Below are positions 7,853 through 17,219 of a stretch of 44,984 nt of DNA, in pieces; the stretch's first letter is position 1; each line of letters begins with the position of its first letter. This DNA is from JBGAWK01 sp044227665 (GTDB lineage Bacteria; Bacteroidota; Bacteroidia; Chitinophagales; JADIYW01). Made by a program: the position numbers and the translations under genes. The stretch covers positions 1-44,984 of the forward strand of contig JBGAWK010000016.1 of assembly GCA_044227665.1 (NCBI GenBank). Reading direction: 5' to 3'. Below the pieces are notes generated by a model that worked only from the letters and a program-made list of their open reading frames with translations, ran no database searches and was not told the DNA's origin.

Positions 7853-9958
7853 ATGCCTAAAAGAATCCTTCTATTCGCATCTGCCTTACTTACTTCACAT
7901 TTGTATAGTCAACAGATTCAGTATCCTACAACCCAGAAGATACCTCATGAAGACAAATATTTCGACACACTTATCACAGATCCATATCAGTGGTTGGAAG
8001 ATGACAACGCCGAAGGTACACTATCGTGGGTGAAAGCACAGAATGAAGCAACATTCTCGTATTTGAAAGACATACCTTACCGCGGAGTTTTAGAAAAGAG
8101 ATTTAGAGAGCTATATAATTACGAAAAAGCAGATTTACCCATATATCTTGGTAACTATACCTTGATGGAAAAGAATGATGGTCTGCAAAATCAAGATGTT
8201 TTTTACATAAAATCATCTCAAGATACAGCTTGGCACATCTTTTTAAACCCCAACACTACAAACAAAGAGGGCACCACTGCATACAAATTTTCAGGTGCTG
8301 ATAAAAGCTTTACTTACCTAGCCTTTAATGCCAGTAATTCCGGCAGTGACTGGTCGGAAATAATTGTTTTCGATATACACTCTGGAAAAGCACTCTCCGA
8401 CACGATACGTTGGGTGAAGTTCTCTGAAGCAAAATGGTATGGCAAGGGCTTCTTTTATAGCAGATACCCCGAACCCAAAAAAGGTGAAGAATATAGTGCT
8501 GCTTCCGAAAATCACAAGGTTTATTATCATAAACTCGGCACGAAGCAAGCTGATGATGTACTCATATATGAAGACACAGCAAACCCAAGACATTATCACT
8601 ATGTAGATGTGTCTGATGATGAAAGGTATATGTATCTATATAAATCCACAGGCACGAATGGCTATGAAACTTATGTCAAGGATTTGAAGAAAAATGGCAC
8701 GCTTATCCCCTTATTTGTTGGCTTCGATCATAAAAATACTATTGTAGGCAATGATGGCTCTACACTTTATGTCCTCACCGACATAGATGCACCCAACTAT
8801 AAACTCATTGCCAGAAAATTAAGTAATAATCAAAGTCGAACTATCATCGCCGAATCACAGCATTTATTAGAATCTGTATCCCTATTTGGCAATAGATTTT
8901 ATGCAAAATATTTGGAAAATGCTAGTAATACGTTATATCAATTTTCTACTAAAGGAAAAAAACTTGGACATATCACATTACCGGACTTAGGTACTTTAGA
9001 TGGCTTCACCGGTGGAAGATATGATAAAAAAATATACTACAAATTTTCAGGATTCACTAATCCAGGTACCTTATATGAATATGATGCAAAGAGTGCAAAG
9101 TCCATACAGTTTTTCAAGCCCCAATTACAATTTAACCCTAATGATTATGTAAGCCATCAGGTGTGGTACACTTCTAAGGATAGCACTAAAATTTCTATGT
9201 TTATAGTACATAAAAAAGGTATAGTCTTGGATGGCAACAACCCTACCTACTTATATGGCTATGGTGGATTTAATATCAATCTCACGCCTACGTTCTCTAC
9301 TTCGCGCATCATGCTTCTTGAGAATGGGGGTGTCTTTGCTATGCCTAATCTTAGAGGTGGAGGAGAGTATGGCGAAGAATGGCATCAAGAAGGTATGTTG
9401 ATGAAAAAACAAAATGTATTTGACGACTTCATTGCTGCTGCAGAATATCTAATCAGAGAACGCTACACCTCCACACCGCACTTAGGTATAGGAGGAGGTT
9501 CCAATGGAGGCTTGCTGGTTGGTGCTTGTATGACACAACGACCAGAATTATTTGGCGTAGCACTTCCGGCTGTAGGCGTAATGGATATGTTGAAGTTTCA
9601 TAAATTTACGGTAGGTTGGGGCTGGGTGCCTGAATATGGCAGCAGTGAGCAAAGCCCCGAAATGTTCCGCTACTTGTATGGCTATTCTCCTTACCATCAG
9701 CTACATTCAGGCATAAAATATCCTGCTACAATGATTACTACCGCCGACCACGATGATAGAGTAGTGCCGGCACATTCCTTTAAGTTCGCAGCAAGACTGC
9801 AAGCGTATCACAAAGGGGATAATCCTGTGCTTATCAGAATAGAAACAGAGGCAGGTCACGGTGCCGGAATGCCTACATCTAAGATTATAACATCTGTTGC
9901 AGACCAATGGTCATTCTTCTTCTGGAATACAGGGATAAAAAGTATGTATGGCAAATAG
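7853..9958 (+). CDS. Prolyl oligopeptidase, S9A family, exported
   Basis: 701 aa, the normal length for S9A prolyl oligopeptidase including a signal peptide (residues 1 to about 19, hydrophobic core LLFASALLTSHL). An N-terminal beta-propeller (about 80-430) is followed by an alpha/beta-hydrolase domain. Catalytic residues can be read: S550 in GGGSNGGLL, D634 in DHDDRVVP and H669 in EAGHGAG. It cleaves short peptides after proline, probably in the periplasm. It is the last gene of the plus-strand unit, 3 bp after the UbiA stop, so it is co-transcribed with the cluster. A role in that pathway is not obvious; it may be a passenger. The stop abuts the convergent SGNH gene. Confidence 0.92.
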   Translation: MPKRILLFASALLTSHLYSQQIQYPTTQKIPHEDKYFDTLITDPYQWLEDDNAEGTLSWVKAQNEATFSYLKDIPYRGVLEKRFRELYNYEKADLPIYLGNYTLMEKNDGLQNQDVFYIKSSQDTAWHIFLNPNTTNKEGTTAYKFSGADKSFTYLAFNASNSGSDWSEIIVFDIHSGKALSDTIRWVKFSEAKWYGKGFFYSRYPEPKKGEEYSAASENHKVYYHKLGTKQADDVLIYEDTANPRHYHYVDVSDDERYMYLYKSTGTNGYETYVKDLKKNGTLIPLFVGFDHKNTIVGNDGSTLYVLTDIDAPNYKLIARKLSNNQSRTIIAESQHLLESVSLFGNRFYAKYLENASNTLYQFSTKGKKLGHITLPDLGTLDGFTGGRYDKKIYYKFSGFTNPGTLYEYDAKSAKSIQFFKPQLQFNPNDYVSHQVWYTSKDSTKISMFIVHKKGIVLDGNNPTYLYGYGGFNINLTPTFSTSRIMLLENGGVFAMPNLRGGGEYGEEWHQEGMLMKKQNVFDDFIAAAEYLIRERYTSTPHLGIGGGSNGGLLVGACMTQRPELFGVALPAVGVMDMLKFHKFTVGWGWVPEYGSSEQSPEMFRYLYGYSPYHQLHSGIKYPATMITTADHDDRVVPAHSFKFAARLQAYHKGDNPVLIRIETEAGHGAGMPTSKIITSVADQWSFFFWNTGIKSMYGK

Positions 9959-11167
9959 TCACTTTTCCCTATAATAGTCTTCTATTTTTTCCTTAATAAT
10001 TTCTGCTAAAAATTTATTGCCTGATGAAGAATGGTGATCATCATTTATTAAGAAATACTTATCATCACTCCAAATTTTATTTCCAATATAATTCTTTCGG
10101 ATATTGTAATACGGAATGTCTTCATCATGGGATAATATTTCATTCAAGTTTCTCTCAAAACATGTTTCTTCCGTATTCCTACCTGGTAGATAAAAAACAA
10201 GCAAATGAGTATTATACTTAGATACAAATTCCTCTATGGCATTTTTGATTAGAATTTCGTTTTTTGGCTTACATTCTTCAAATCTAGGTTTTATAAAGAC
10301 ATCATATATATTTGAAAATACTCTAAATACATGAGATGCAGCATAAAAATATTCTGAGATTGGTGTTTTTTTATATCTTAAGCCATTGGCAATATATCTT
10401 TCAGTTCCACCTCTAATATTCATATCTCTATTGTCATTTTCATAGATTACCAATACAACCAAATCGTTTTGTAAATCCGTCAACCTTTTATTAAAGTAAT
10501 TTATTTCACTTAAAGGATCTGCACCACATACTCCAGCATTAAATACTTTATACTGGTCATGGCTATCATGAATGTTCAATAATTTTTCTAAATAATAAGG
10601 CATGGTCTGTGTATCTTCTACTCCATGTCCTTCTACAAAAGAATCTCCTAGTATCGTAATCCTTTTTTCATTTGTGCCTTTCGTTTTATCAAATGCCTTG
10701 CCTCTAAAACCTAATTCATTATATCTGACTTTTAAATCTTTCTTATATAGATATTTTCCTGTACTGTTTCTTTCATAACCATTTTCATACGTTAGTCTTG
10801 TTTCTTTTTTGAAAATTGTTTGCATTACTTTATCTATCAGTGGGTATTTATACTCCGATATATACATATATCGAGTATTTTCAGAACTCGTATTTAATGA
10901 AGGTATAACTATTAAAATTACAAACTCAAAGAGAAATAGAACGCATAAGGCAGCTTTAATATTATACTGGATTTTTTCTTTTAAATTTACATTTATACCT
11001 AAAAGATTTATTACAGTTACAACTATTTTATATAATAGAAAATAAAAAACGATTTTAGTAGTAAAAAAAGAAATGCCAAAAACAATTAAAACAAGTACAT
11101 GTATTACCACGAGGCAATACAATAATATTTTAAAATAATTCTTGTATTCTTTCTTCACCTTAATCAT
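9959..11167 (-). CDS. Membrane-anchored SGNH/GDSL-type hydrolase
   Basis: 402 aa. Hydrophobic helices fill about 10-90, then a soluble SGNH domain. Catalytic Ser is S176 in TILGDSFVEGHG. Oxyanion Gly and Asn candidates lie in NAGVCGADP and YENDNRD. The Asp/His pair is in NDDHHSSSGN (D376, H379). Such proteins often deacetylate or acylate cell-surface polysaccharide or act as esterases; substrate here is unknown. The domain faces the periplasm if the helices are inserted as expected. Monocistronic, convergent with the prolyl oligopeptidase; the two stop codons are directly adjacent. Confidence 0.75.
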   Translation of the reverse strand: MIKVKKEYKNYFKILLYCLVVIHVLVLIVFGISFFTTKIVFYFLLYKIVVTVINLLGINVNLKEKIQYNIKAALCVLFLFEFVILIVIPSLNTSSENTRYMYISEYKYPLIDKVMQTIFKKETRLTYENGYERNSTGKYLYKKDLKVRYNELGFRGKAFDKTKGTNEKRITILGDSFVEGHGVEDTQTMPYYLEKLLNIHDSHDQYKVFNAGVCGADPLSEINYFNKRLTDLQNDLVVLVIYENDNRDMNIRGGTERYIANGLRYKKTPISEYFYAASHVFRVFSNIYDVFIKPRFEECKPKNEILIKNAIEEFVSKYNTHLLVFYLPGRNTEETCFERNLNEILSHDEDIPYYNIRKNYIGNKIWSDDKYFLINDDHHSSSGNKFLAEIIKEKIEDYYREK

Positions 11168-11202
11168 TGTGATATAAATATATAACCAATATCAGCGATA
11201 TG

Positions 11203-11248
11203 GAATCTCCAAAAGATTCTTATTTTGGGAATCCATTGCAAATCCCAA
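11203..11248 (-). terminator. Possible weak terminator hairpins after guaB
   Basis: Two small inverted repeats lie between the guaB stop and the SGNH start: GAATCT/AGATTC at 11203-11219 (5-base loop) and TTGGGA/TCCCAA at 11225-11248 (12-base loop). Neither has a good T-run on the minus strand, so a Rho-independent function is doubtful. Confidence 0.25.
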
Positions 11249-11262
11249 TAGATAATTCAGAA

Positions 11263-12750
11263 TTATCTACTGGTATAATTTGGAGATTCGTGCGTAATGG
11301 TAATATCATGAGGATGGCTTTCACGAATTCCTGACGCTGTAATCTTTACAAACTTGGCGTTGTGTTGTAATGCTTCTATATCCTTGGCACCACAGTATCC
11401 CATACCTGCTCTGAGTCCACCTATATATTGATATACTACCTCCGAAATCATACCTTTATATGGCACTCTGCCCACAATACCTTCAGGCACTAATTTTTTG
11501 ATATCATCTTCTGCATCCTGAAAATAGCGGTCTTTGCTTCCCTCATTCATAGCTTCCAACGACCCCATACCTCTGTACACTTTGAACTTTCTACCTTCGA
11601 ATATGATTGTATTGCCTGGGGATTCCTCTGTTCCGGCAAATATAGATCCTGCCATTATCGTATTTGCTCCTGCCGCCAATGCTTTTACGACATCTCCGGT
11701 ATGCTTAATACCTCCATCTGCTATAATAGGTACGCCTTTGCCTTTCAATGCGGATGCTGCGCTATATACTGCACTTAGCTGAGGTACTCCTACGCCTGCT
11801 ACTACCCTCGTAGTACATATAGAACCGGGACCTACTCCTACTTTTACTGCGTCGGCACCTGCTTCAGCTAGGGCAATAGCTCCTTCGCTTGTAGCAACAT
11901 TTCCTGCTACTATCTGCAAATGCTTGAATGTCTTATGAACCTCTCTTACGGCTTTCAATACGCCTTGTGAGTGCCCATGAGCCGTATCTATACAAATAAA
12001 ATCCACACCCATAAATGCCAATGCTTCAATTCTGTTCATCATATCAGGCGTCACACCTACTGCTGCGGCAACGCGTAATCTGCCTATCTCGTCTTTGCAT
12101 GATAAAGGATAATTCCTTACTTTCAAAATATCTTTGTAGGTTATCAACCCTACAAGTTTCCCCTTTTTATCTACTACCGGAAGTTTTTCTATTTTATATT
12201 GATGTAAGATATCTTCAGCATCTCTCAATTGTGTTCCTTCCGGTGCTGTATAGATGATGCCTTTGGTCATAAAATCTTTGACTAGGGCATCTCCTTTGTA
12301 TTTACAGAATCTAAGGTCTCTATTTGTGAGAATACCTACGAGTTTATTATCATTCTCTACAATAGGTATTCCTCCGATTTTGTTTTCCTGCATGAGCAGC
12401 ATAGCTTCCTGTATTGTAGCATCGGGATGGAGTGTGATAGGATCTACAATCATACCTGCCTCAGAACGCTTCACCTTGCGCACCTGTGCCGATTGCTTCT
12501 CTATAGACATATTCTTGTGTATGACACCTATACCTCCTTCTCTGGCAATAGCAATGGCCATATCTGATTCTGTTACCGTATCCATAGCTGCGGCAAGAAT
12601 AGGAATGTTTATCTTTATGTCCTTGGTAACATAAGTACTAATATCTGTATCTCTTGGAAGAATCTGTGAAAAAGAAGGCACTAATAATACATCATCAAAG
12701 GTTAGTGCCTCGCCGAGAAATTTCTCAGTAGTATTTGACTTAATTTCCAT
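11263..12750 (-). CDS. guaB: IMP dehydrogenase
   Basis: Converts IMP to XMP with NAD+, the committed step of GMP synthesis. 495 aa from the ATG at 12750; an upstream TTG gives two extra residues and sits inside a likely promoter element. An N-terminal barrel half is followed by two CBS repeats (about 94-215), then the catalytic half: GNVATSEGA, the active-site loop GPGSICTTRVV with Cys312, IADGGI and the flap with YRGMGS. Fully conserved, typical of Bacteroidota. Cytosolic, monocistronic. Confidence 0.98.
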   Translation of the reverse strand: MEIKSNTTEKFLGEALTFDDVLLVPSFSQILPRDTDISTYVTKDIKINIPILAAAMDTVTESDMAIAIAREGGIGVIHKNMSIEKQSAQVRKVKRSEAGMIVDPITLHPDATIQEAMLLMQENKIGGIPIVENDNKLVGILTNRDLRFCKYKGDALVKDFMTKGIIYTAPEGTQLRDAEDILHQYKIEKLPVVDKKGKLVGLITYKDILKVRNYPLSCKDEIGRLRVAAAVGVTPDMMNRIEALAFMGVDFICIDTAHGHSQGVLKAVREVHKTFKHLQIVAGNVATSEGAIALAEAGADAVKVGVGPGSICTTRVVAGVGVPQLSAVYSAASALKGKGVPIIADGGIKHTGDVVKALAAGANTIMAGSIFAGTEESPGNTIIFEGRKFKVYRGMGSLEAMNEGSKDRYFQDAEDDIKKLVPEGIVGRVPYKGMISEVVYQYIGGLRAGMGYCGAKDIEALQHNAKFVKITASGIRESHPHDITITHESPNYTSR

Positions 12751-12753
12751 AGG

Positions 12754-12761
12754 CAAAAATA
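12754..12761 (-). promoter_or_regulatory. Candidate -7 element of guaB
   Basis: The complement reads TATTTTTG, matching Bacteroidota TAnnTTTG, ending 3 bases before the guaB ATG. If used, the mRNA would be nearly leaderless. No matching TTG -33 element at 19-21 bp is seen, which lowers confidence. Confidence 0.35.
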
Positions 12762-12820
12762 CCTATTTTTCATATTATTCATCTCATCAAAAGATTTTTT
12801 TACACTTTATTAGTATGAGA

Positions 12821-13456
12821 CTATTTCAACTTGTCGCTAAAAATCTTTTTAAACTTATCAATTTTGGGTCGTATAACGATAGCGCAATAAGCTTGCTCCG
12901 GATTATTGGCATAGTATCCCTGATGATAGTCTTCTGCTTTATAAAATATTGTAGATGGACTAATATCAGTCACAACTGGCACACCATAAATATTTTCTTT
13001 ATTCAAAGCATGAATTATGCCCTCTGCAACGGATTTTTGTTCTAAATTTCGATAATATATTACAGAACGATATTGAGTACCTGTATCTGCACCCTGCCTA
13101 TTCAACGTTGTAGGATCATGAACGGTAAAAAATACTTCCAAAATATTTTCCAATGACACTGCTGTAGTGTCAAATGTAATATGTACTACTTCTGCATGAC
13201 CTGTACTGCCAGAACACACTTCCTTATAGCTGGGATTATTGGTAGCACCGCCCATATATCCTGATTCTGCAGAAATAACGCCCTTCATTTCATCAAAAAC
13301 GGCTTCTATACACCAAAAGCATCCGCCCCCTAGCGTAATAGTGTCCATAGTAGTTGTAATATCTGTGTGTAGAGTCTCCATATTTTTTGATGATTTATAA
13401 TTTGTATTACATCCTGTCATACCTACTGTGAGTAAGCATAGTAGCATAAAATTCAT
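12821..13456 (-). CDS. msrA: Peptide methionine-(S)-S-oxide reductase, predicted lipoprotein
   Basis: 211 aa. An N-terminal signal with lipobox TVGMTGC (Cys16) predicts a lipoprotein facing the periplasm. The MsrA domain follows: catalytic Cys46 in GGGCFWC (resolving or partner Cys49), then GYMGGATNNPSY, GHAEVV and the DPTTLNRQGADTGTQYRS signature. Repairs the S-epimer of oxidised methionine. No MsrB domain is fused or adjacent. It lies 41 bp after feoB on the same strand, with no terminator between, so it may be co-transcribed with iron uptake, linking Fe(II) import to oxidative repair (inference). Confidence 0.95.
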   Translation of the reverse strand: MNFMLLCLLTVGMTGCNTNYKSSKNMETLHTDITTTMDTITLGGGCFWCIEAVFDEMKGVISAESGYMGGATNNPSYKEVCSGSTGHAEVVHITFDTTAVSLENILEVFFTVHDPTTLNRQGADTGTQYRSVIYYRNLEQKSVAEGIIHALNKENIYGVPVVTDISPSTIFYKAEDYHQGYYANNPEQAYCAIVIRPKIDKFKKIFSDKLK

Positions 13457-13497
13457 AATTGAAATAACGAAAAATTACGTGTTTGGTTGTAAATTAT

Positions 13498-15600
13498 TTA
13501 GAATATCATTTGGGCTACCCAAGCAGACAGATATGCTACGCCGCCCATATATATAAACTGAAAAATAGGATACTTCCAAGTACCTGTCTCACGACGTACT
13601 ACTGCCAGGGTACTCATACACTGCAAGGCAAAGAGATAAAAAAGTAATAGTGCTACAGATGTGCCTCTATCAAACAATTTTTTGCCTGTGTGAGCATTCG
13701 TAAGTTTCGACATTTTCTGAGATATTGTATATTCATTCTCACTATTCCCTATACTATACAAGGTAGCCATACTACTTACAAATACTTCTCTTGCCGCGAA
13801 GGATGTGATTAAGGCTATACCAATTTTCCAATCGAAGCCTAAGGGTGCTATCACTGGCTCAATGGCTCTGCCCATAATTCCAGCATAAGAATTTTCCATG
13901 GTATATCTAGACATCAGAGCCTTCGATTCCCCAGCAGAAAGTCTCTTGTCAATTACTTCTGCTTGTACTTTTGCTTGTACATCCTTCATCTGCTTAGGAG
14001 GCCCATAGGATGACAATAACCATAGTAATAAGGATACTATGATAATTATTTTTCCAGCACCAAAAATAAATGATGTAACCTTCTCCCATACATTAATACC
14101 AATATTTCGCATAGAGGGTATCTTATAAGAAGGTAATTCCATAAGCAAATAAGAGTAGTCCTGATTTTTTAATATTTTATTTAACATCCATGCAGATAGT
14201 ATTGCCATGACAGCTCCTAATAGATACAACAAGATAAATATCAGTGCTTTTTTATCTATAAAATAAAATTTATTGTCATCTTGAATGACAAATGCTACGA
14301 GTATAGTATATACAGGTAAACGGGCAGAACAACTAATGAAAGGAGTAACCAATATCGTGATAAGTCTCTCTTTCCAATTACTGATAGTCCGTGTACTCAT
14401 GATTGCAGGGATAGCACAAGCTCCCCCTGAGATGAGGGATACCAAGCTTCTGCCATTCATTCCCCACCGCTGTAATATATGATCAAAAAGATATACAGCC
14501 CTAGCCATATAGCCTACCTCTTCGAGAATAGAAATGAGCAAGAATAAGAGTGCTATCTGTGGAACAAATATCGCTATTCCTGCCATTCCTGGAATAAGTC
14601 CTTCATATATAAACTTACTGAAAAAACTATCGTCAGAAAAAGACTTAATCCATGATGCTAATGCCATAAATCCCTGGTCTATCCATTCCATAGGTATCGC
14701 AGACCAAGAAAATATGGCATTAAACACTATAGCCAAGAGCAAGATGAATATTATGGGTCCCAATATCTTATGGGTAAGTACAACATCAATTTTATCACTA
14801 AGACTTTGTTGCGCTGAGAACTTCCGAGACAGGGATTTTAGAATTATGGGTTGCAACATTCTATAACGCACCATTATCTCCTCCATTTGCCCATGAAGAG
14901 GCAAATAATTTTCTTGCTGTATGCCCCGATGTATTTCAGCTTTCGTATCGTGAGTAAGGAAGCTAAGCTTTTGATATTGATGCACCAATACCAATGCAGT
15001 ATAGTAATTGCGAATATTTATCTTATTGGAGAATAATTCTGCTATGATTCTTTCTTGTTGCGTAAGATTATACCAAACTCCAGAATTAAATCCATCAGCA
15101 TCTATTATATGCATAAGTTCCTCCATACCCTTCCCTGTTCTTCCGTTCACAATGAGAACCTGTGTATGCAATTCTTGCGCTAAAATTTCTGCATTAATCT
15201 TCCAGCCCTTTGATGCCGCAATATCATCCATGGTTAATACTAATAGCATGGGGAATCCCAAGTCTGCGATTTGAGTAAATAATAACAGATGTCTTTCGAG
15301 GTTATTACAATCTGCTACATATATTATTGCATCGGGATAATCCTCATTGTCCTCTTGTGTAAGGACTTGTACTACGGTACGCTCATCAGCAGAAGTAGCA
15401 AAGAGACTATAAGTACCTGGTAAATCTATAAACTTTACAGTCTTTCCAGAAGATAATTTTTTGACTCCTGTTTTTTTTTCTACTGTAATACCCGGAAAGT
15501 TGCCCACTTTCTGATGCATACCGGTAATAAGATTAAATACCGAAGACTTCCCTGAATTGGGATTGCCAACAAGTGCTATGTTTTTTACTATATTCTCCAC
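13498..15600 (-). CDS. feoB: Ferrous iron transport protein B
   Basis: Inner-membrane Fe(II) importer, 700 aa. N-terminal G domain: G1 GNPNSGKSS (12-20), G3 DLPG (59-62), and a G4 region reading LTMDD (122-126). The usual Asn of the G4 NxxD motif is Thr here, which may loosen base specificity. The membrane part holds Gate motifs with EEVGYMARAV and GGACAIPAIMSTR, which keeps the conserved Cys. About ten hydrophobic segments follow. The start is GTG at 15600, sharing one base with the feoA TAG, so the pair is translationally coupled. msrA follows. Confidence 0.96.
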   Translation of the reverse strand: MENIVKNIALVGNPNSGKSSVFNLITGMHQKVGNFPGITVEKKTGVKKLSSGKTVKFIDLPGTYSLFATSADERTVVQVLTQEDNEDYPDAIIYVADCNNLERHLLLFTQIADLGFPMLLVLTMDDIAASKGWKINAEILAQELHTQVLIVNGRTGKGMEELMHIIDADGFNSGVWYNLTQQERIIAELFSNKINIRNYYTALVLVHQYQKLSFLTHDTKAEIHRGIQQENYLPLHGQMEEIMVRYRMLQPIILKSLSRKFSAQQSLSDKIDVVLTHKILGPIIFILLLAIVFNAIFSWSAIPMEWIDQGFMALASWIKSFSDDSFFSKFIYEGLIPGMAGIAIFVPQIALLFLLISILEEVGYMARAVYLFDHILQRWGMNGRSLVSLISGGACAIPAIMSTRTISNWKERLITILVTPFISCSARLPVYTILVAFVIQDDNKFYFIDKKALIFILLYLLGAVMAILSAWMLNKILKNQDYSYLLMELPSYKIPSMRNIGINVWEKVTSFIFGAGKIIIIVSLLLWLLSSYGPPKQMKDVQAKVQAEVIDKRLSAGESKALMSRYTMENSYAGIMGRAIEPVIAPLGFDWKIGIALITSFAAREVFVSSMATLYSIGNSENEYTISQKMSKLTNAHTGKKLFDRGTSVALLLFYLFALQCMSTLAVVRRETGTWKYPIFQFIYMGGVAYLSAWVAQMIF

Positions 15601-15824
15601 TAGTTAGACACTTCAATGTTTTGGGCCTCGGACTTCCTAAGGGCTATAGAATGTGTGCCCGATTTGATATACAAGGTATGACCAAATGGGGCTTTGCGCA
15701 CCACCTTTATACTATTTCCAGGGACAAAACCCATAGTAATAAGCTTACAACCCAACTGCATGTCTCTGACCTGCACTATTACTGCGCTTTCTCCTTTATC
15801 CAATTGTGATAGATTGCGTATCAT
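15600..15824 (-). CDS. feoA: Ferrous iron transport protein A (SH3-like)
   Basis: 74 aa, the usual FeoA size; a small SH3-fold partner thought to modulate FeoB. Conserved features include LxxLxxGESAVI near the start and MGFVPGNSIKVVRKAPFG in the middle. ATG at 15824. A promoter element and an inverted repeat lie within 50 bp upstream. feoB overlaps its stop by one base. Confidence 0.93.
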   Translation of the reverse strand: MIRNLSQLDKGESAVIVQVRDMQLGCKLITMGFVPGNSIKVVRKAPFGHTLYIKSGTHSIALRKSEAQNIEVSN

Positions 15825-15835
15825 CCTAAAGGTTA

Positions 15836-15843
15836 CAAAGGTA
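15836..15843 (-). promoter_or_regulatory. Candidate -7 element of feoAB
   Basis: The complement reads TACCTTTG, a perfect match to TAnnTTTG, 11 bases upstream of the feoA ATG. The upstream -33 region is occupied by the inverted repeat at 15853-15869, as expected for repression. Confidence 0.6.
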
Positions 15844-15852
15844 ATTCGCTTG

Positions 15853-15869
15853 TTTAGAATTTATCTAAA
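15853..15869. promoter_or_regulatory. Candidate metalloregulator operator of feoAB
   Basis: Perfect inverted repeat TTTAGA-N5-TCTAAA, overlapping the expected -33 to -20 zone of the feoA promoter. Placement and dyad form fit a repressor site, for example of a DtxR/MntR- or Fur-type iron regulator. The regulator itself is not in the window, so its identity is inference. Confidence 0.5.
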
Positions 15870-16013
15870 TAAGTATATTATATTTAGCTCTTACGTTATA
15901 AAATATTGATTATTTGTGATTTAGAAATAATAAATACCAAAATTTCGGTATATCGTAATTTTTTATGACAAGAAGGCAAAAATGAGAAATAAAATCTGGA
16001 AATTCGCCAACTG

Positions 16014-17219
16014 ATGATACACTCAGATGATATACATGGTTACTGCCATCCCGATTTTAGCGATGTCAGGCAATTTTTCTATGAAAATTTCTTATATCGC
16101 AATGAAGTAGGGGCTTCTGTATGTGTATATTATGCTGGTGAGTGTGTAGTACACCTATGGGGAGGGCTCTCTGATAAGAAGAACCTTATAGCATGGAACG
16201 AGAACACCCAAACACTAGTATTTTCCACTACGAAAGGTATGAGTGCATTAGCATTAGCCCTATTACATTCTAAAGGGCTTTTAGATTATAATGAAAAAGT
16301 AAGTACCTATTGGGAAGAATTTAGTGCTAAAGGCAAGAAAAATATTACTGTAAAACAGTTATTATCACATCAGGCGGGATTATCTACGCTGAGTCAAAGA
16401 CTTACTTATGATATCTTGACTAATGAAAGAAAATTTTCTACCCTACTTTCCCAAGTAGAACCGCGATGGAATCCTGGGGACTATCAGGGGTATCATGCTT
16501 GGACAATAGGATTTTATATTCATGAGATAATAAAGAGAATATCGGGGAGGGGTCTTCAACAATTTTTTGATGAAGAAATTGCAAAGCCTCTAGGTATAAG
16601 TGGAAGTATAGGACTCAAATCGCATAACGACAATATGCAGGTATCAAGACTTATTCCTATCTACCCTAGTGAAATTTTAAGGGGTCATCACAGCGGAGAC
16701 TGGCTGAAATATGCCGCAAGTTTCAGCAATCCCTTTTCGATGTGGTTTAGGACATTGCTCAATCCATCATTTGCTTTGAATCTAGAAAACTTCAACAATC
16801 CACGATACCAAAGATTGCCCATAGGCTCTACCATGGGATTCTTTACGGCAAAGGATTTAGCCAAGATTTACAACGAATGTATTATTCCACACCCTACTAT
16901 AGCTATAAGCAAAGAGACAATGTCACTTATAGAGGCTGTACCCGAGCCCCCAAAGATTTCCCGTAAAGACTTAATTCTTGATGAAGAAATACCTTTCCAC
17001 TTGGGATTTGCCAAGTCTTCCAGTTTCCAAGAGTTTGGTATAAACCACAGATCTTTTGGCAGCTTTGGTGCTGGAGGCTCTGGAGCTTTTGTAGATCCTG
17101 AGAGAAAATTTTCTTTTGCCTATGTAATGAATAAAATGGGCGCATATCTCGCTAACGATCCTAGAGAGCTAGTATTACGAAACGCTGTAATAGCTTGTGT
17201 AAAGAAAAAGAACCTATAG
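16014..17219 (+). CDS. Serine hydrolase of the beta-lactamase / class C (EstB-like) family
   Basis: 401 aa. The SxxK catalytic motif is S71-T-T-K74 after a hydrophobic strand. A GYHAWTIGF segment (about 160) provides the likely Tyr of the YxN-type motif. FGAGGSGAFVDPERKFSFAYVMNKMG near the C-terminus matches the third-motif region of EstB/LACTB-like esterases. No signal peptide is obvious, so it is probably a cytosolic esterase or peptidase rather than a resistance enzyme. Single gene, convergent with the small lipoprotein gene. Substrate unknown. Confidence 0.85.
   Translation: MIHSDDIHGYCHPDFSDVRQFFYENFLYRNEVGASVCVYYAGECVVHLWGGLSDKKNLIAWNENTQTLVFSTTKGMSALALALLHSKGLLDYNEKVSTYWEEFSAKGKKNITVKQLLSHQAGLSTLSQRLTYDILTNERKFSTLLSQVEPRWNPGDYQGYHAWTIGFYIHEIIKRISGRGLQQFFDEEIAKPLGISGSIGLKSHNDNMQVSRLIPIYPSEILRGHHSGDWLKYAASFSNPFSMWFRTLLNPSFALNLENFNNPRYQRLPIGSTMGFFTAKDLAKIYNECIIPHPTIAISKETMSLIEAVPEPPKISRKDLILDEEIPFHLGFAKSSSFQEFGINHRSFGSFGAGGSGAFVDPERKFSFAYVMNKMGAYLANDPRELVLRNAVIACVKKKNL

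Noticed and set aside
16014..17219. Beta-lactamase resistance gene
   Set aside because: Lacks a signal peptide and the KTG motif pattern of true class C enzymes; fits the esterase branch better.
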